Source of the DNA: Salticus scenicus | Taxonomy: Eukaryota > Arthropoda > Arachnida > Araneae > Salticidae | DNA: 64,000 nucleotides | Reading direction: 5' to 3' | Assembly (NCBI GenBank): GCA_963930645.1 | Contig: OZ005649.1 | Location: 75,933,626 to 75,997,625 of the forward strand | The notes under the pieces: model-generated | What the model saw: the letters and a program-made list of their open reading frames with translations, nothing else | What the model was told of the DNA's origin: nothing | Databases searched by the model: none | Shown: positions 25,401-35,870 of the stretch, piece after piece | Layout: every line of letters starts with the position of its first letter | How positions within the stretch are numbered: the first letter of the stretch is position 1 | Program-made: the position numbers and the translations under genes

Positions 25401-25805
25401 CATAGTTTTATTAAACATGATTCTATTTTTACTAATGCAATGTAAAAAATACAATTGCATAAAAATATTTACTATCTTAAGCAATTTCCCTAACATAGAT
25501 TTACAAATTTTTACTAATGTAATGTAAAAAATACATTTGCATAAAAATATTTACCATCTTAAACAACTTTCCTAACATAGTTTTACTAAGGTATTGTAAA
25601 AAATACATTTGCATAAAAATATTTACCATCTTAAACAATTTTCCTAACATAGTTTTACTAATGCAATGTAAAAAATACATTTGCATAAAAATATTTACTA
25701 TCTTAAGCAATTTCCCTAACATAGTTTTACAAATTTTTACTAATGTAATGTAAAAAATACATTTGCATAAAAATACTTGTTACCTTAAACAATTTTTCTT
25801 AACAT
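25401..25805. repeat. 72-bp tandem repeats in intron 3 (left arm)
   Basis: About five copies of a 72-76 bp AT-rich unit (TTGCATAAAAATATTTAC...CCTAACATAG) lie in the intron between polymerase exons 3 and 4. Because 72 is a multiple of three, one strand gives a spurious repetitive open frame. The array is conserved in the right arm at about 30549-30953. Confidence 0.75.
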
Positions 25806-25944
25806 AATGTTGTAAATTTTTTACTCATGCATTGTTTAATTCTATTTTTAAAAAGGTTTCTTTACAAACGTGAAAAATTTTCCTATCATGAATATGTACT
25901 AACATAAAATATATTGCATTTCTAAGAAAAAATACTTAACTCGC

Positions 25945-26013
25945 CTTATTTTTATCACTCAATGAGCTTAAGAGCAGCGGATTATCAACTGTAGGAGGCT
26001 TGTCACTAATCAT
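25945..26013 (-). CDS. Polymerase exon 3 (left arm)
   Basis: A 69-base exon of 23 codons beginning with ATG (MISDKPPTVDNPLLLSSLSD...). It is preceded by a TTTCAG acceptor and followed by a GC donor (AAG|GCGAGT), read on the minus strand. It joins exon 4 in phase 0 and completes the first C2H2 finger context. If exons 1-2 are untranslated or skipped, this ATG is the likely start of a 1335-residue protein. The structure comes from splice-site inspection, with no transcript evidence. Confidence 0.55.
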
Positions 26014-26175
26014 CTGAAAGGAATAAAAAACTTAGGTTAGAATAAAAATCTCTAAAAAATCTTTAAAATATAATAAAAAAAATCTTTTAAAATGGAAAAA
26101 TGTAAAAGAATTAAGATTGAATTAATACAAGTTTAAAAAAAGATATTGTTTCGTTCAAGAAAAAAAAAAACTTAC

Positions 26176-26268
26176 AAAGGATGGTTGAGGTCCTTCATGT
26201 ACATTCTTTGCACACTATTCTTCAATCTTCAACATTTCTTCTCTTGGAAAACCATAGTTGATGAAAAA
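26176..26268 (-). other. Polymerase exon 2 with in-frame stop (left arm)
   Basis: A 93-base exon-like segment bounded by TTTTAG and GTAAGT on the minus strand, open in phase with exons 1 and 3 except for a TAG at its 18th codon. The same stop is present in the right arm. It could be a stop-containing cassette exon, 5' untranslated sequence, or an old lesion inherited by both arms. Confidence 0.45.
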
Positions 26269-26776
26269 CTAAAAAAGTAAATGGTTTTCATTTAAAATAT
26301 ATTAAAAATTCACTGTTGCAAAATAATTTTTAAGTTATTAGAGTCCTTTTAAAGAAAATTAATTCTTTGAATCAATCAAATGCTAACTATTCATCCTACC
26401 AAAATACTATTTCTAAAAAATTCTTCATTACAATGTGTAAACATCAACAAAATGTAAAACCATGTTGAAAGATCTTTATAAAGTTAAAGTGAAATGCATA
26501 CAAACACACTCGTTAACCATAGATAATGTATAACATAAAAATTAAAGCATAAGCTTATTAAAAAATTTCTGAAAAATACATTGCCAATTTTAAAACATTC
26601 ATAAAAGAAAAAATATATTTCTGATTTCAAAAATGCATATATATTATGGAAAAATTCTTTTATATGATTAAATAAACATTTTATCAAGATTTTTAATATA
26701 ACACTGATTAATAATTTTCATATGAATTAAAATGAAACTAGAACAATTTCAAAGAATCACTAAATGATCAACTTAC

Positions 26777-26821
26777 TTTGTCATCAACAGGCAACAATGA
26801 TGAGTTCTGGTTAATTTCCAT
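26777..26821 (-). CDS. Polymerase exon 1 (left arm)
   Basis: Fifteen codons from ATG (MEINQNSSLLPVDDK) ending at a consensus GTAAGT donor, minus strand. It is in phase with exons 2 and 3. Joining exon 1 directly to exon 3 keeps the frame and avoids the stop in exon 2. Confidence 0.5.
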
Positions 26822-28096
26822 ATCGAAATAAAAAAAATCTTAAACTTTCACTCTCAATAAACAAACAGGCAAGATCAATGCAAGGTCGAACAGAAAGCAG
26901 GTCTAAACAAGTCTGAAAGACGCTACAGCAAAGCCGACGTTGAAACAACAGAGAGAATAAATGATAAATATACGTCCGTTCAGATCGAAAGTAGGTAAGC
27001 GAATGACAAATTAGATTCAATTTCTTAATTACTAATGGAGAAAAAATAGGCTATCCCATTTCTAAGCATAGGGGTGTCAGGTTTAATGGACTATTCCACT
27101 ATGTTGAAGAGGGGCGACAGGTTTTGTGAAATAAACTAACAGTGAGATTAAATAATCATTATACATCACATTTTGATTAATTATTATACTATGTCAATCT
27201 ATTTTTCATACAGAGGGAAAAAAAATGTATTAAATGAAAACTTTCACAAACATTTGTTATTAATGATACATAAAAATATTTTTTAAATTATAAAAACTTA
27301 CAAGTTTTAATCATGTAGAACATAGATTAAAATTTCAGAGTGTAAACACAATCTGTACCTGGAGAATTTTCCTTAATTAAACATGAAAACAACACATAAT
27401 CACTCTAAAAATTCTTAATTAATCATGTTTTAATTAACAATTAACATTCATTGTATACAATTTATTCATTAACGAACTTGTATTGCATTCTAACACACTT
27501 ATATTTTCATTAAAACTGTAAAATCGCTACTTAAACATCCGAAAAACAGTTAATTACTTTAATTAATTACTTTAATCAACAATTATCAAGCATTTCATTA
27601 AACATTTGACACACTAGAGTTGTATTAAAGCACAATTTTTCTTTGAAATATAGAAAAAACTGTAAAGACATCATTTAATTGCCCAAAAACCACTTAATTA
27701 CTTTAATTAATTACTTTAATCAACAATTATCAATCATTGCATTAAACATTTGACACACTGGAGTTGTATTTAAGCACAATTTTTAATTGAAATATAAAAA
27801 AACTGTAAAAACATCATTTAATTGCCTAAAAACTACTTAATTACTTAATTAATTACTTTAATTAACCATTCGTTAGGTTAAACACGCATGACATTAAACA
27901 TTTTACATATCTAAATTATATTATAACACCATTTTTCATAAAAAATACTAATAAAACATTGAAAAGTGACTTATTTTTCTGAAAATTCATTAATTTCCTT
28001 AATTATCATTAATTAAAGCTAATAAACAACACTTAAACACCTGAAAAATACTTAAGTACCTAAATTTAGCATAACTGACATCAAAAAACTCAAAAA
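26822..28096. other. Left-arm promoter-side non-coding DNA
   Basis: AT-rich DNA from the first exon to the palindrome centre, mirrored at 28266-29533. It should contain the polymerase promoter. It includes three to four copies of a roughly 145-bp unit rich in TTAATTACTTTAATTAATTA (about 27545-27860). No other gene is visible. Confidence 0.6.
27545..27895. repeat. ~145-bp AT-rich repeats (left arm)
   Basis: Units sharing TTAATTACTTTAATTAATTA, then ACATTTGACACACT and GTTGTATT, recur about every 145 bp. The mirror copy is at about 28460-28810. Confidence 0.6.
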
Positions 28097-28265
28097 CCAC
28101 CCCCTGAGGGTGTAGACGAGTTGGTATCGTCCTTGACACCTCCTCTAACTTAATCGTGAAAGATGACGAGGGTATTAATGAAGAAAATTAATTAAAAAAT
28201 TTAATTAGTGATTTTTAAGTTAGAGTAGAACCTTGGCATTTCCTATCTACTAAATGTTGTTTTGT
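28097..28265. other. Unique centre of the palindrome
   Basis: 169 bases not repeated in inverted form between the arms. The left edge follows CATCAAAAAACTCAAAAA and the right edge precedes its complement. It contains a short AT palindrome (TTAATTAAAAAATTTAATTA, 28191-28210) and no gene. It probably records the breakpoint at which the inverted duplication formed. Confidence 0.7.
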
Positions 28266-29533
28266 TTTTTGAGTTTTTTGATGTCAGTTATGCTAAATTT
28301 AGGTACTTAAGTATTTTTCAGGTGTTTAAGTGTTGTTTATTAGCTTTAATTAATGATAATTAAGGAAATTAATGAATTTTCAGAAAAATAAGTCACTTTT
28401 CAATGTTTTATTAGTATTTTTTATGAAAAATGGTTTTATAATATAATTTAGATATGTAAAATGTTTAATGTCATGCGTGTTTAACCTAACGAATGGTTAA
28501 TTAAAGTAATTAATTAAGTAATTAAGTAGTTTTTAGGCAATTAAATGATGTTTTTACAGTTTTTTTATATTTCAATTAAAAATTGTGCTTAAATACAACT
28601 CCAGTGTGTCAAATGTTTAATGCAATGATTGATAATTGTTGATTAAAGTAATTAATTAAAGTAATTAAGTGGTTTTTGGGCAATTAAATGATGTCTTTAC
28701 AGTTTTTTCTATATTTCAATGAAAAATTGTGCTTTAATACAACTCTAGTGTGTCAAATGTTTAATGAAATGCTTGATAATTGTTGATTAAAGTAATTAAT
28801 TAAAGTAATTAACTGTTTTTCGGATGTTTAAGTAGCGATTTTACAGTTTTAATGAAAATATAAGTGTGTTAGAATGCAATACAAGTTCGTTAATGAATAA
28901 ATTGTATACAATGAATGTTAATTGTTAATTAAAACATGATTAATTAAGAATTTTTAGAGTTATTATGTGTTGTTTTCATGTTTAATTAAGGAAAATTCTC
29001 CAGGTACAGATTGTGTTTACACTCTGAAATTTTAATCTATGTTCTACATGATTAAAACTTGTAAGTTTTTTATAATTTAAAAAATATTTTTATGTATCAT
29101 TAATAACAAATGTTTGTGAAAGTTTTCATTTAATACATTTTTTTCCCTCTGTATGAAAAATAGATTGACATAGTATAATAATTAATCAAAATGTGATGTA
29201 TAATGATCATTTAATCTCACTGTTAGTTTATTTCACAAAACCTGTCGCCCCTCTTCAACATAGTGGAATAGTCCATTAAACCTGACACCCCTATGCTTAG
29301 AAATGGGATAGCCTATTTTTTCTCCATTAGTAATTAAGAAATTGAATCTAATTTGTCATTCGCTTACCTACTTTCGATCTGAACGGACGTATATTTATTC
29401 TCTCTGTTGTTTCAACGTCGGCTTTGCTGTAGCGTCTTTCAGACTTGTTTAGACCTGCTTTCTGTTCGACCTTGCATTGATCTTGCCTGTTTGTTTATTG
29501 AGAGTGAAAGTTTAAGATTTTTTTTATTTCGAT
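28266..29533. other. Right-arm promoter-side non-coding DNA
   Basis: Mirror of 26822-28096, with the same ~145-bp AT repeats (about 28460-28810). It leads to polymerase exon 1 on the plus strand and holds no other gene. Confidence 0.6.
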
Positions 29534-29578
29534 ATGGAAATTAACCAGAACTCATCATTGTTGCCTGTTGATGACAAA
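29534..29578 (+). CDS. Polymerase exon 1 (right arm)
   Basis: ATG plus 14 codons ending at GTAAGT (29579-29584). Identical in sequence to the left-arm exon 1. Confidence 0.5.
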
Positions 29579-30086
29579 GTAAGTTGATCATTTAGTGATT
29601 CTTTGAAATTGTTCTAGTTTCATTTTAATTCATATGAAAATTATTAATCAGTGTTATATTAAAAATCTTGATAAAATGTTTATTTAATCATATAAAAGAA
29701 TTTTTCCATAATATATATGCATTTTTGAAATCAGAAATATATTTTTTCTTTTATGAATGTTTTAAAATTGGCAATGTATTTTTCAGAAATGTTTTAATAA
29801 GCTTATGCTTTAATTTTTATGTTATACATTATCTATGGTTAACGAGTGTGTTTGTATGCATTTCACTTTAACTTTATAAAGATCTTTCAACATGGTTTTA
29901 CATTTTGTTGATGTTTACACATTGTAATGAAGAATTTTTTAGAAATAGTATTTTGGTAGGATGAATAGTTAGCATTTGATTGATTCAAAGAATTAATTTT
30001 CTTTAAAAGGACTCTAATAACTTAAAAATTATTTTGCAACAGTGAATTTTTAATATATTTTAAATGAAAACCATTTACTTTTTTAG

Positions 30087-30179
30087 TTTTTCATCAACTA
30101 TGGTTTTCCAAGAGAAGAAATGTTGAAGATTGAAGAATAGTGTGCAAAGAATGTACATGAAGAACCTCAACCATCCTTT
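30087..30179 (+). other. Polymerase exon 2 with in-frame stop (right arm)
   Basis: A 93-base segment between TTTTTAG and GTAAGT. A TAG at 30138-30140 is in phase with exon 1. It differs from the left-arm copy by one base that changes Gly to Glu after the stop. Conservation of the stop in both arms means it predates the inverted duplication or was homogenised. Confidence 0.45.
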
Positions 30180-30340
30180 GTAAGTTTTTTTTTTCTTGAA
30201 CGAAACAATATCTTTTTTTAAACTTGTATTAATTCAATCTTAATTCTTTTACATTTTTCCATTTTAAAAGATTTTTTTTATTATATTTTAAAGATTTTTT
30301 AGAGATTTTTATTCTAACCTAAGTTTTTTATTCCTTTCAG

Positions 30341-30409
30341 ATGATTAGTGACAAGCCTCCTACAGTTGATAATCCGCTGCTCTTAAGCTCATTGAGTGAT
30401 AAAAATAAG
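30341..30409 (+). CDS. Polymerase exon 3 (right arm)
   Basis: 23 codons from ATG at 30341, after TTCCTTTCAG and before a GC donor (GCGAGT). It joins in phase to exon 4 at 31028. This ATG is the most plausible initiator given the stop in exon 2. Confidence 0.55.
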
Positions 30410-30548
30410 GCGAGTTAAGTATTTTTTCTTAGAAATGCAATATATTTTATGTTAGTACATATTCATGATAGGAAAATTTTTCACGTTTGTAAAGAAACCT
30501 TTTTAAAAATAGAATTAAACAATGCATGAGTAAAAAATTTACAACATT

Positions 30549-30953
30549 ATGTTAAGAAAAATTGTTTAAGGTAACAAGTATTTTTATGCAAATGTATTTT
30601 TTACATTACATTAGTAAAAATTTGTGAAACTATGTTAGGGAAATTGCTTAAGATAGTAAATATTTTTATGCAAATGTATTTTTTACATTGCATTAGTAAA
30701 ACTATGTTAGGAAAATTCTTTAAGATGGTAAATATTTTTATGCAAATGTATTTTTTACAATACCTTAGTAAAACTATGTTAGGAAAGTTGTTTAAGATGG
30801 TAAATATTTTTATGCAAATGTATTTTTTACATTACATTAGTAAAAATTTGAAAAACTATGTTAGGGAAATTGCTTAAGATAGTAAATATTTTTATGCAAT
30901 TGTATTTTTTACATTGCATTAGTAAAAATAGAATCATGTTTAATAAAACTATG
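30549..30953. repeat. 72-bp tandem repeats in intron 3 (right arm)
   Basis: Mirror of the left-arm intronic array, about five units of the same AT-rich sequence. Confidence 0.75.
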
Positions 30954-31027
30954 TTAAGAAAACTTTTTATTTTTTGTATTTATGAGTATATAAAATTCTA
31001 AAACAAACCTTTTTTAATTTTTTTCAG

Positions 31028-34000
31028 AGTTGTCCAATATGTAAGAAGACATTTTCAAGAACATGGTTACTTAATCGACATTTGATGAGTCATTCAGATG
31101 AAAAGTTATTCAAGTGTGATGACTGTGGAAAAGGATTCAGCCTAAAATCAAACTTGATTCGTCATACGATGATACATAAAAACCAATCTCTACCTGCTGA
31201 CAAGAATGTTAAGAAAGTGTCGCCAAGTTTCAGTTGTGCTTCTTGTGAAAAGACTTTTACTCGGAAGTGGGACTTGAAACGACATATGTTGCTTCATAAA
31301 AGTAAAGATGAAGTAACTTCGATAAAGTGTCAACAATGTGATCTAGTATTTTCCCGCTTAGACAACTTTCAAAGACATTTAAAATTTCACGAAAGTTCAC
31401 GATATCCATGCAGTGACTGTAATAAAGTGTTTGATCTAAAATCTGAACTGATGTCCCACAAGCGTCAAGAGCATGAACTTGTTACTGAAAAACAGAAGAT
31501 AACTACACCTGCTGTAAAGTCTAAAAGGGTTAAAAGGCAAGCGGAAGCTTCTAGCGTGTTTAAAACATTGATGTTTTATCCAAACGAAAGCAGTGAATGT
31601 GACATGGATGTATTTCAAACATACATTCATCCTGAAGTACTTGAAAAACTCCAAAGTGAGTTAAAGGAAAAGCATGCCATTAAGTGGTATTTAGTTATGA
31701 AAGTTTCGTTAGAACGTAAAAAACCTGATGAAGATATGGAAGAGATGTATACGTATTTTAGAAGTTCCTGTTTTACAGAACTTATTAGCGATACTATTGA
31801 ACAGCATATTCGTGAAGGGTATGCAAAAATTAATAAGTCCCTAGATGAATTCATTCAGCGAGGATCCGGATGGATTTTTAAGAAAATTCATTATCTGGAA
31901 CTGAAAATAGCTAAATACCATCCTCTAGCTGCTAGCAGCTATATTAAACTACCTTCAAAACTTGCTGCAAAAAAAGCTGTGTTAAACATTCAAAATGAAG
32001 ATAATAAATGTCTCATTTGGTGCTTAATTGCATATAAATTGAATATAGACCGTATTGAACATCCTGAGCGCGTATCTCACTATACACCCTATGAAAATAC
32101 CATTAAGCTAGGTAATATAACATGTCCTGTACCTCTGACAAAGATACCACAGATTGAAAAGATGAATGATTTACGGATTAATGTCTTCGGTTATGAAGAC
32201 AATGAAGTGTGTCCCCTGTACATTTCACCAAAAAATGACACTGATACAATTAACTTGTTACTAATTTCTGATGATGAAAGGCAACATTATTGTCTCATCC
32301 GAAACTTTTCACGCCTTCTTGGTGATTTGACCAAACATAAGACTGCTGCATATTACTGTTTTAGGTGTTTGCACCGATTTTCAAGAGAGGACTTATTGCA
32401 GTCACATATCCAGTACTGCCAAGAACATGAAGTGCAAGTTATTAAAATGCCTTCTGTGGAAAATAATATTTTAAAATTTTCTGGTACACACTTACAACAT
32501 CCTGTTGCTTATACAATATATGCCGATTTTGAAAGACTTCTTGTACCTATTACCTCAGTTTCACCTTCTTCAGATATTTCACACAATGAAAAAATTGCAT
32601 ACCATGAGCCTTGTGGTTATGCATATGTTATTATCGGTCCTGATGGACACTCTATTAAACCTATTGTAATTTATCGTGGTGAAAATGCTGTTGAGCACTT
32701 TTTAGACCAAATTATGCAAGAAAAAGAGATGCTTGGTCAAAAATTGATGAAAATAAAACCAATGAAATTAACTGTAGAGGAGGAGAAAGCTTTTCAAGAA
32801 GCTAAATTTTGCACTTTGTGTAAAAAACCTTTACATAATGATCGTGTCAGAGATCATTGTCATATTTCGGGAGCTTATAGAGGAGCATTACATGCTTCAT
32901 GTAATCTTAACTTTAAACAATCTAAATCAATTCCTGTTATATTTCACAATTTGAAAAATTATGATGGTCATCATATTATGACAAAACTTGGAAAATATAA
33001 AGATCATCAAATAGAAGTTATTGCTACAAGTTTGGAAAATTACATTACCTTTCGATTAAAGAAACCTGGATATCCTATTCAATTGATTTTCTTAGATTCG
33101 TTCCAGTTTCTTCCGACATCACTCGAAAAACTTGTGAAAAATCTTGACTCTTCGCAGTTTACTATTTTGAAAGAAAATTTCCCCGTTAACACATGTTTAG
33201 ATTTACTAACACGCAAAGGTGTTTATCCATATGACTATTTTAACTGCTTTAATAAATTCGAAGAATCATCACTCCCTCCTCCTTCTGCATTTTATAATTC
33301 TTTGACAGAAGAGCCCATTTCAAAGGATGATTATGAACATCTTCAAAAAATTTGGAATACATTCAATATGAGAAATCTTGGTGATTACCATAATTTATAT
33401 GTAAAAACTGATGTTTTATTACTCGCCGATGTATTTCAGAATTTCAGAGAACTTTGCATGCGTTATTATGAAATTGATTGTGCGCACCTTTTTACCACTC
33501 CTGGACTTGCATGGCAAGCTTGTCTAAAAATGATTGAGACACCCTTGGAACTGTTAACAGATATTAATATGTTGTTGTTAATAGAAAAAGGGATTCGAGG
33601 TGGAATTAGCATGATTAGCAGAAGACTGGCCAGAGCAAACAACCCTTATATGAATTATTATAATCCAGATGAATCTAATAGTTATATAATGTACTGGGAT
33701 GCCAATAACCTTTACGGTTGGGCTATGTCCCAGTACATACCCTACGGAAACTTCAAATGGATCGACATAAATGATATAACTGAAGACTGGATTCTATCTC
33801 TTCGAGATGATTCTGATATTGGTTATATTTTTGAAGTTGATCTCGATTACCCTCAGCACCTTCATCATACCCATAACGATTATCCACTTGGACCTGAAAG
33901 ATTAACCTTAACCGAAGAAATGTTGTCACCTTATGCCAAAAGTTTACTTCACAATAGAAAATATGTTGGAACGCCAAAATTAATACCTAACCTTCAAAAC

Positions 34001-34966
34001 AAGAAAAATTATGTGGTGCATTATAGAAATTTAAAACTCTATCTTCAACTAGGATTGAAAGTTTCTGCAATTCATAAAGCTCTCCAATTTAAACAAGCTC
34101 CTTGGTTGGAAAAATATATATTATTCAACACCGAAAAACGTAAACAAGCTTCATCATCCTTTGAAAAAGATTTTTTTAAACTTTTAAACAATAGTGTGTA
34201 TGGGAAAACCATGGAAAACTTACGAAAAAGACGTAATATTGAACTTTGTAGTAACACTTCTAAAAGAGCAGTAAAATTAGTAGCATCTCCCACCTTTAAA
34301 TCATTTAAAACTTATGATGAAGATCTAACTGCTGTCGAAAGACTTAAAACAAGCATTCTGATGAATCGTCCTATTTATGTTGGGTTTTGCATTCTTGAAC
34401 TTTCTAAACTCCTAATGTATAATTTTCACTATAATTACATAAAGCCACTATATAACGACCGAGCGACGCTCTTATTTACTGATACTGATTCACTTACGTA
34501 TCATATTACAACAGATGACATATATAAAGATATGCACAGTAATACATCTATCTTTGATTTTTCTGATTATCCTATAGATCATCCTCTTTATTCTAATGAA
34601 AACAAAAAAGTCATTGGGAAATTTAAAGACGAATTGAGTGGTGAAATAGCTATAGAGTTTGTCGGATTGAAGGCAAAAATGTATTCCATAAAATCATGTA
34701 AAGATGAAAAAAAGAGAGCGAAAGGTGTATCCACTCAGGTTGTACGACATAAAATTAGTCATGAAGACTATTTACAATGTTTACAACAACAAAAAACAAG
34801 TATTGAAAAACAAATAAAAATAGGCCAAGAAAATCATAAACTGTACACAATCTACCAAAATAAAATAAGTTTAAGTCCCTTCGATGATAAAAGATTCATC
34901 TTAGATGATGGGATAACAAGTTTAGCTTATGGACATTGCGAAATTGATCAAAATGTAGAACTTTAA
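31028..34966 (+). CDS. Protein-primed DNA polymerase B with C2H2 fingers (right arm, main exon)
   Basis: The exon begins after TTTTTTCAG with the Cys pair of the first C2H2 finger (CPICKKTFSRTWLLNRH) and ends at TAA 34964-34966. Four more fingers follow within about 31112-31480. A further C2H2-like finger lies near 32356, and the endonuclease VII-like DHCH is at 32852-32863. Exonuclease acids are at 32525 and 32531 (YADFE), 32963 and 33410. Polymerase motif A DANNLYG is at 33698, motif B NNSVYG near 34190, and motif C DTDS at 34481. The layout matches protein-primed (phi29/adenovirus-like) polymerases of Polintons. The extra DNA-binding fingers could assist origin or terminus recognition (inference). 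The frame is intact, so the enzyme may be active. Confidence 0.88.
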   Translation, partial: SCPICKKTFSRTWLLNRHLMSHSDEKLFKCDDCGKGFSLKSNLIRHTMIHKNQSLPADKNVKKVSPSFSCASCEKTFTRKWDLKRHMLLHKSKDEVTSIKCQQCDLVFSRLDNFQRHLKFHESSRYPCSDCNKVFDLKSELMSHKRQEHELVTEKQKITTPAVKSKRVKRQAEASSVFKTLMFYPNESSECDMDVFQTYIHPEVLEKLQSELKEKHAIKWYLVMKVSLERKKPDEDMEEMYTYFRSSCFTELISDTIEQHIREGYAKINKSLDEFIQRGSGWIFKKIHYLELKIAKYHPLAASSYIKLPSKLAAKKAVLNIQNEDNKCLIWCLIAYKLNIDRIEHPERVSHYTPYENTIKLGNITCPVPLTKIPQIEKMNDLRINVFGYEDNEVCPLYISPKNDTDTINLLLISDDERQHYCLIRNFSRLLGDLTKHKTAAYYCFRCLHRFSREDLLQSHIQYCQEHEVQVIKMPSVENNILKFSGTHLQHPVAYTIYADFERLLVPITSVSPSSDISHNEKIAYHEPCGYAYVIIGPDGHSIKPIVIYRGENAVEHFLDQIMQEKEMLGQKLMKIKPMKLTVEEEKAFQEAKFCTLCKKPLHNDRVRDHCHISGAYRGALHASCNLNFKQSKSIPVIFHNLKNYDGHHIMTKLGKYKDHQIEVIATSLENYITFRLKKPGYPIQLIFLDSFQFLPTSLEKLVKNLDSSQFTILKENFPVNTCLDLLTRKGVYPYDYFNCFNKFEESSLPPPSAFYNSLTEEPISKDDYEHLQKIWNTFNMRNLGDYHNLYVKTDVLLLADVFQNFRELCMRYYEIDCAHLFTTPGLAWQACLKMIETPLELLTDINMLLLIEKGIRGGISMISRRLARANNPYMNYYNPDESNSYIMYWDANNLYGWAMSQYIPYGNFKWIDINDITEDWILSLRDDSDIGYIFEVDLDYPQHLHHTHNDYPLGPERLTLTEEMLSPYAKSLLHNRKYVGTPKLIPNLQNKKNYVVHYRNLKLYLQLGLKVSAIHKALQFKQAPWLEKYILFNTEKRKQASSSFEKDFFKLLNNSVYGKTMENLRKRRNIELCSNTSKRAVKLVASPTFKSFKTYDEDLTAVERLKTSILMNRPIYVGFCILELSKLLMYNFHYNYIKPLYNDRATLLFTDTDSLTYHITTDDIYKDMHSNTSIFDFSDYPIDHPLYSNENKKVIGKFKDELSGEIAIEFVGLKAKMYSIKSCKDEKKRAKGVSTQVVRHKISHEDYLQCLQQQKTSIEKQIKIGQENHKLYTIYQNKISLSPFDDKRFILDDGITSLAYGHCEIDQNVEL

Positions 34967-35870
34967 GCTTAAATATTGTAAAAATTGATGAAGATATTGT
35001 AAACTATACTGTAATTAACTCTACTGTAAACTTCGTTTTAAGTGTTATAATTATATGTATATAATAATTATGTTAACTTAATACATAGAAACTTTGAAAA
35101 TATTTGTAAATAGTGTAAAAATTGTTCAAGATTTTATATTGTAACCTTCGTTATTGTTGACGAAATTGTATATACTAATTATTGTAATGACAACTTACTA
35201 GATGAATACTTGTAAAAAATGAATGTTGCAAACTTTGTTGTATTTGATAAATTATATGTGTGTACTAATTTTGTGATGTAAGCAAGATTAAAGAATTTTG
35301 GAAACACCATGTGGAAATAACGTTGCAATAAAGTTTTTAATTAACTGTAAACCGTGTCTGTTTTATTTCAGAATTGTTATTTTTTAGAATGTTTGTGAAT
35401 TTTACTAATATGTTAAAAGAAAAAAGGCGAAGAAGAAAAGAAAAAGAAAACTGTTTTATTAAAAGAAAATATAATATAAAGTAATTTGATGACTTAATTT
35501 AAACACAACTAACTTTAACACTAATACTAAATACAATTTTTAAGAAAAGCATGATTATTATAAAAATTAATTTATTAAAAAGAAAAAATTAAATTTTTTA
35601 TAAATTTATGTTATTAAAAAACACAGGAATGTATTCAAAGGAAAATTGTTTTACAATTTTTCTAAAGATTACATATTCTAAGTATGAAAAGTAATTTCAC
35701 GACTTAATTTTAATATTAAAAATTTTTCTAACTAAACTTAAACGAAGGTTTTGAGAAAACAGGATTATTTTTTTATTATTCAAAAACTGTTAATAGGATA
35801 ATTCAATACCTAAAACCCAATGTCTAATACTATAGAAGGTTAATTTCAAGCTTATATCTGTTGAAATAGT
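34967..35870. other. Right-arm 3' flank of the polymerase gene
   Basis: Mirror of 20484-21387. A plausible polyadenylation signal AATAAA lies at about 35327-35332, some 360 bp after the stop. No second gene. Confidence 0.6.

Noticed and set aside
25501..25722. 73-codon repetitive protein (MLGK..IFMQMYFL repeats), also at 30632-30877
   Set aside because: It is a translation of the 72-bp intronic tandem repeat, with no start context, inside an intron of the polymerase gene.
25401..25805. CRISPR-like array
   Set aside because: Units are contiguous with no unique spacers, in eukaryotic intronic DNA.
29668..29871. 67-codon Phe-rich frame in both arms
   Set aside because: AT-rich intron 1 sequence of the polymerase gene. 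Its presence in both arms only reflects the palindrome.
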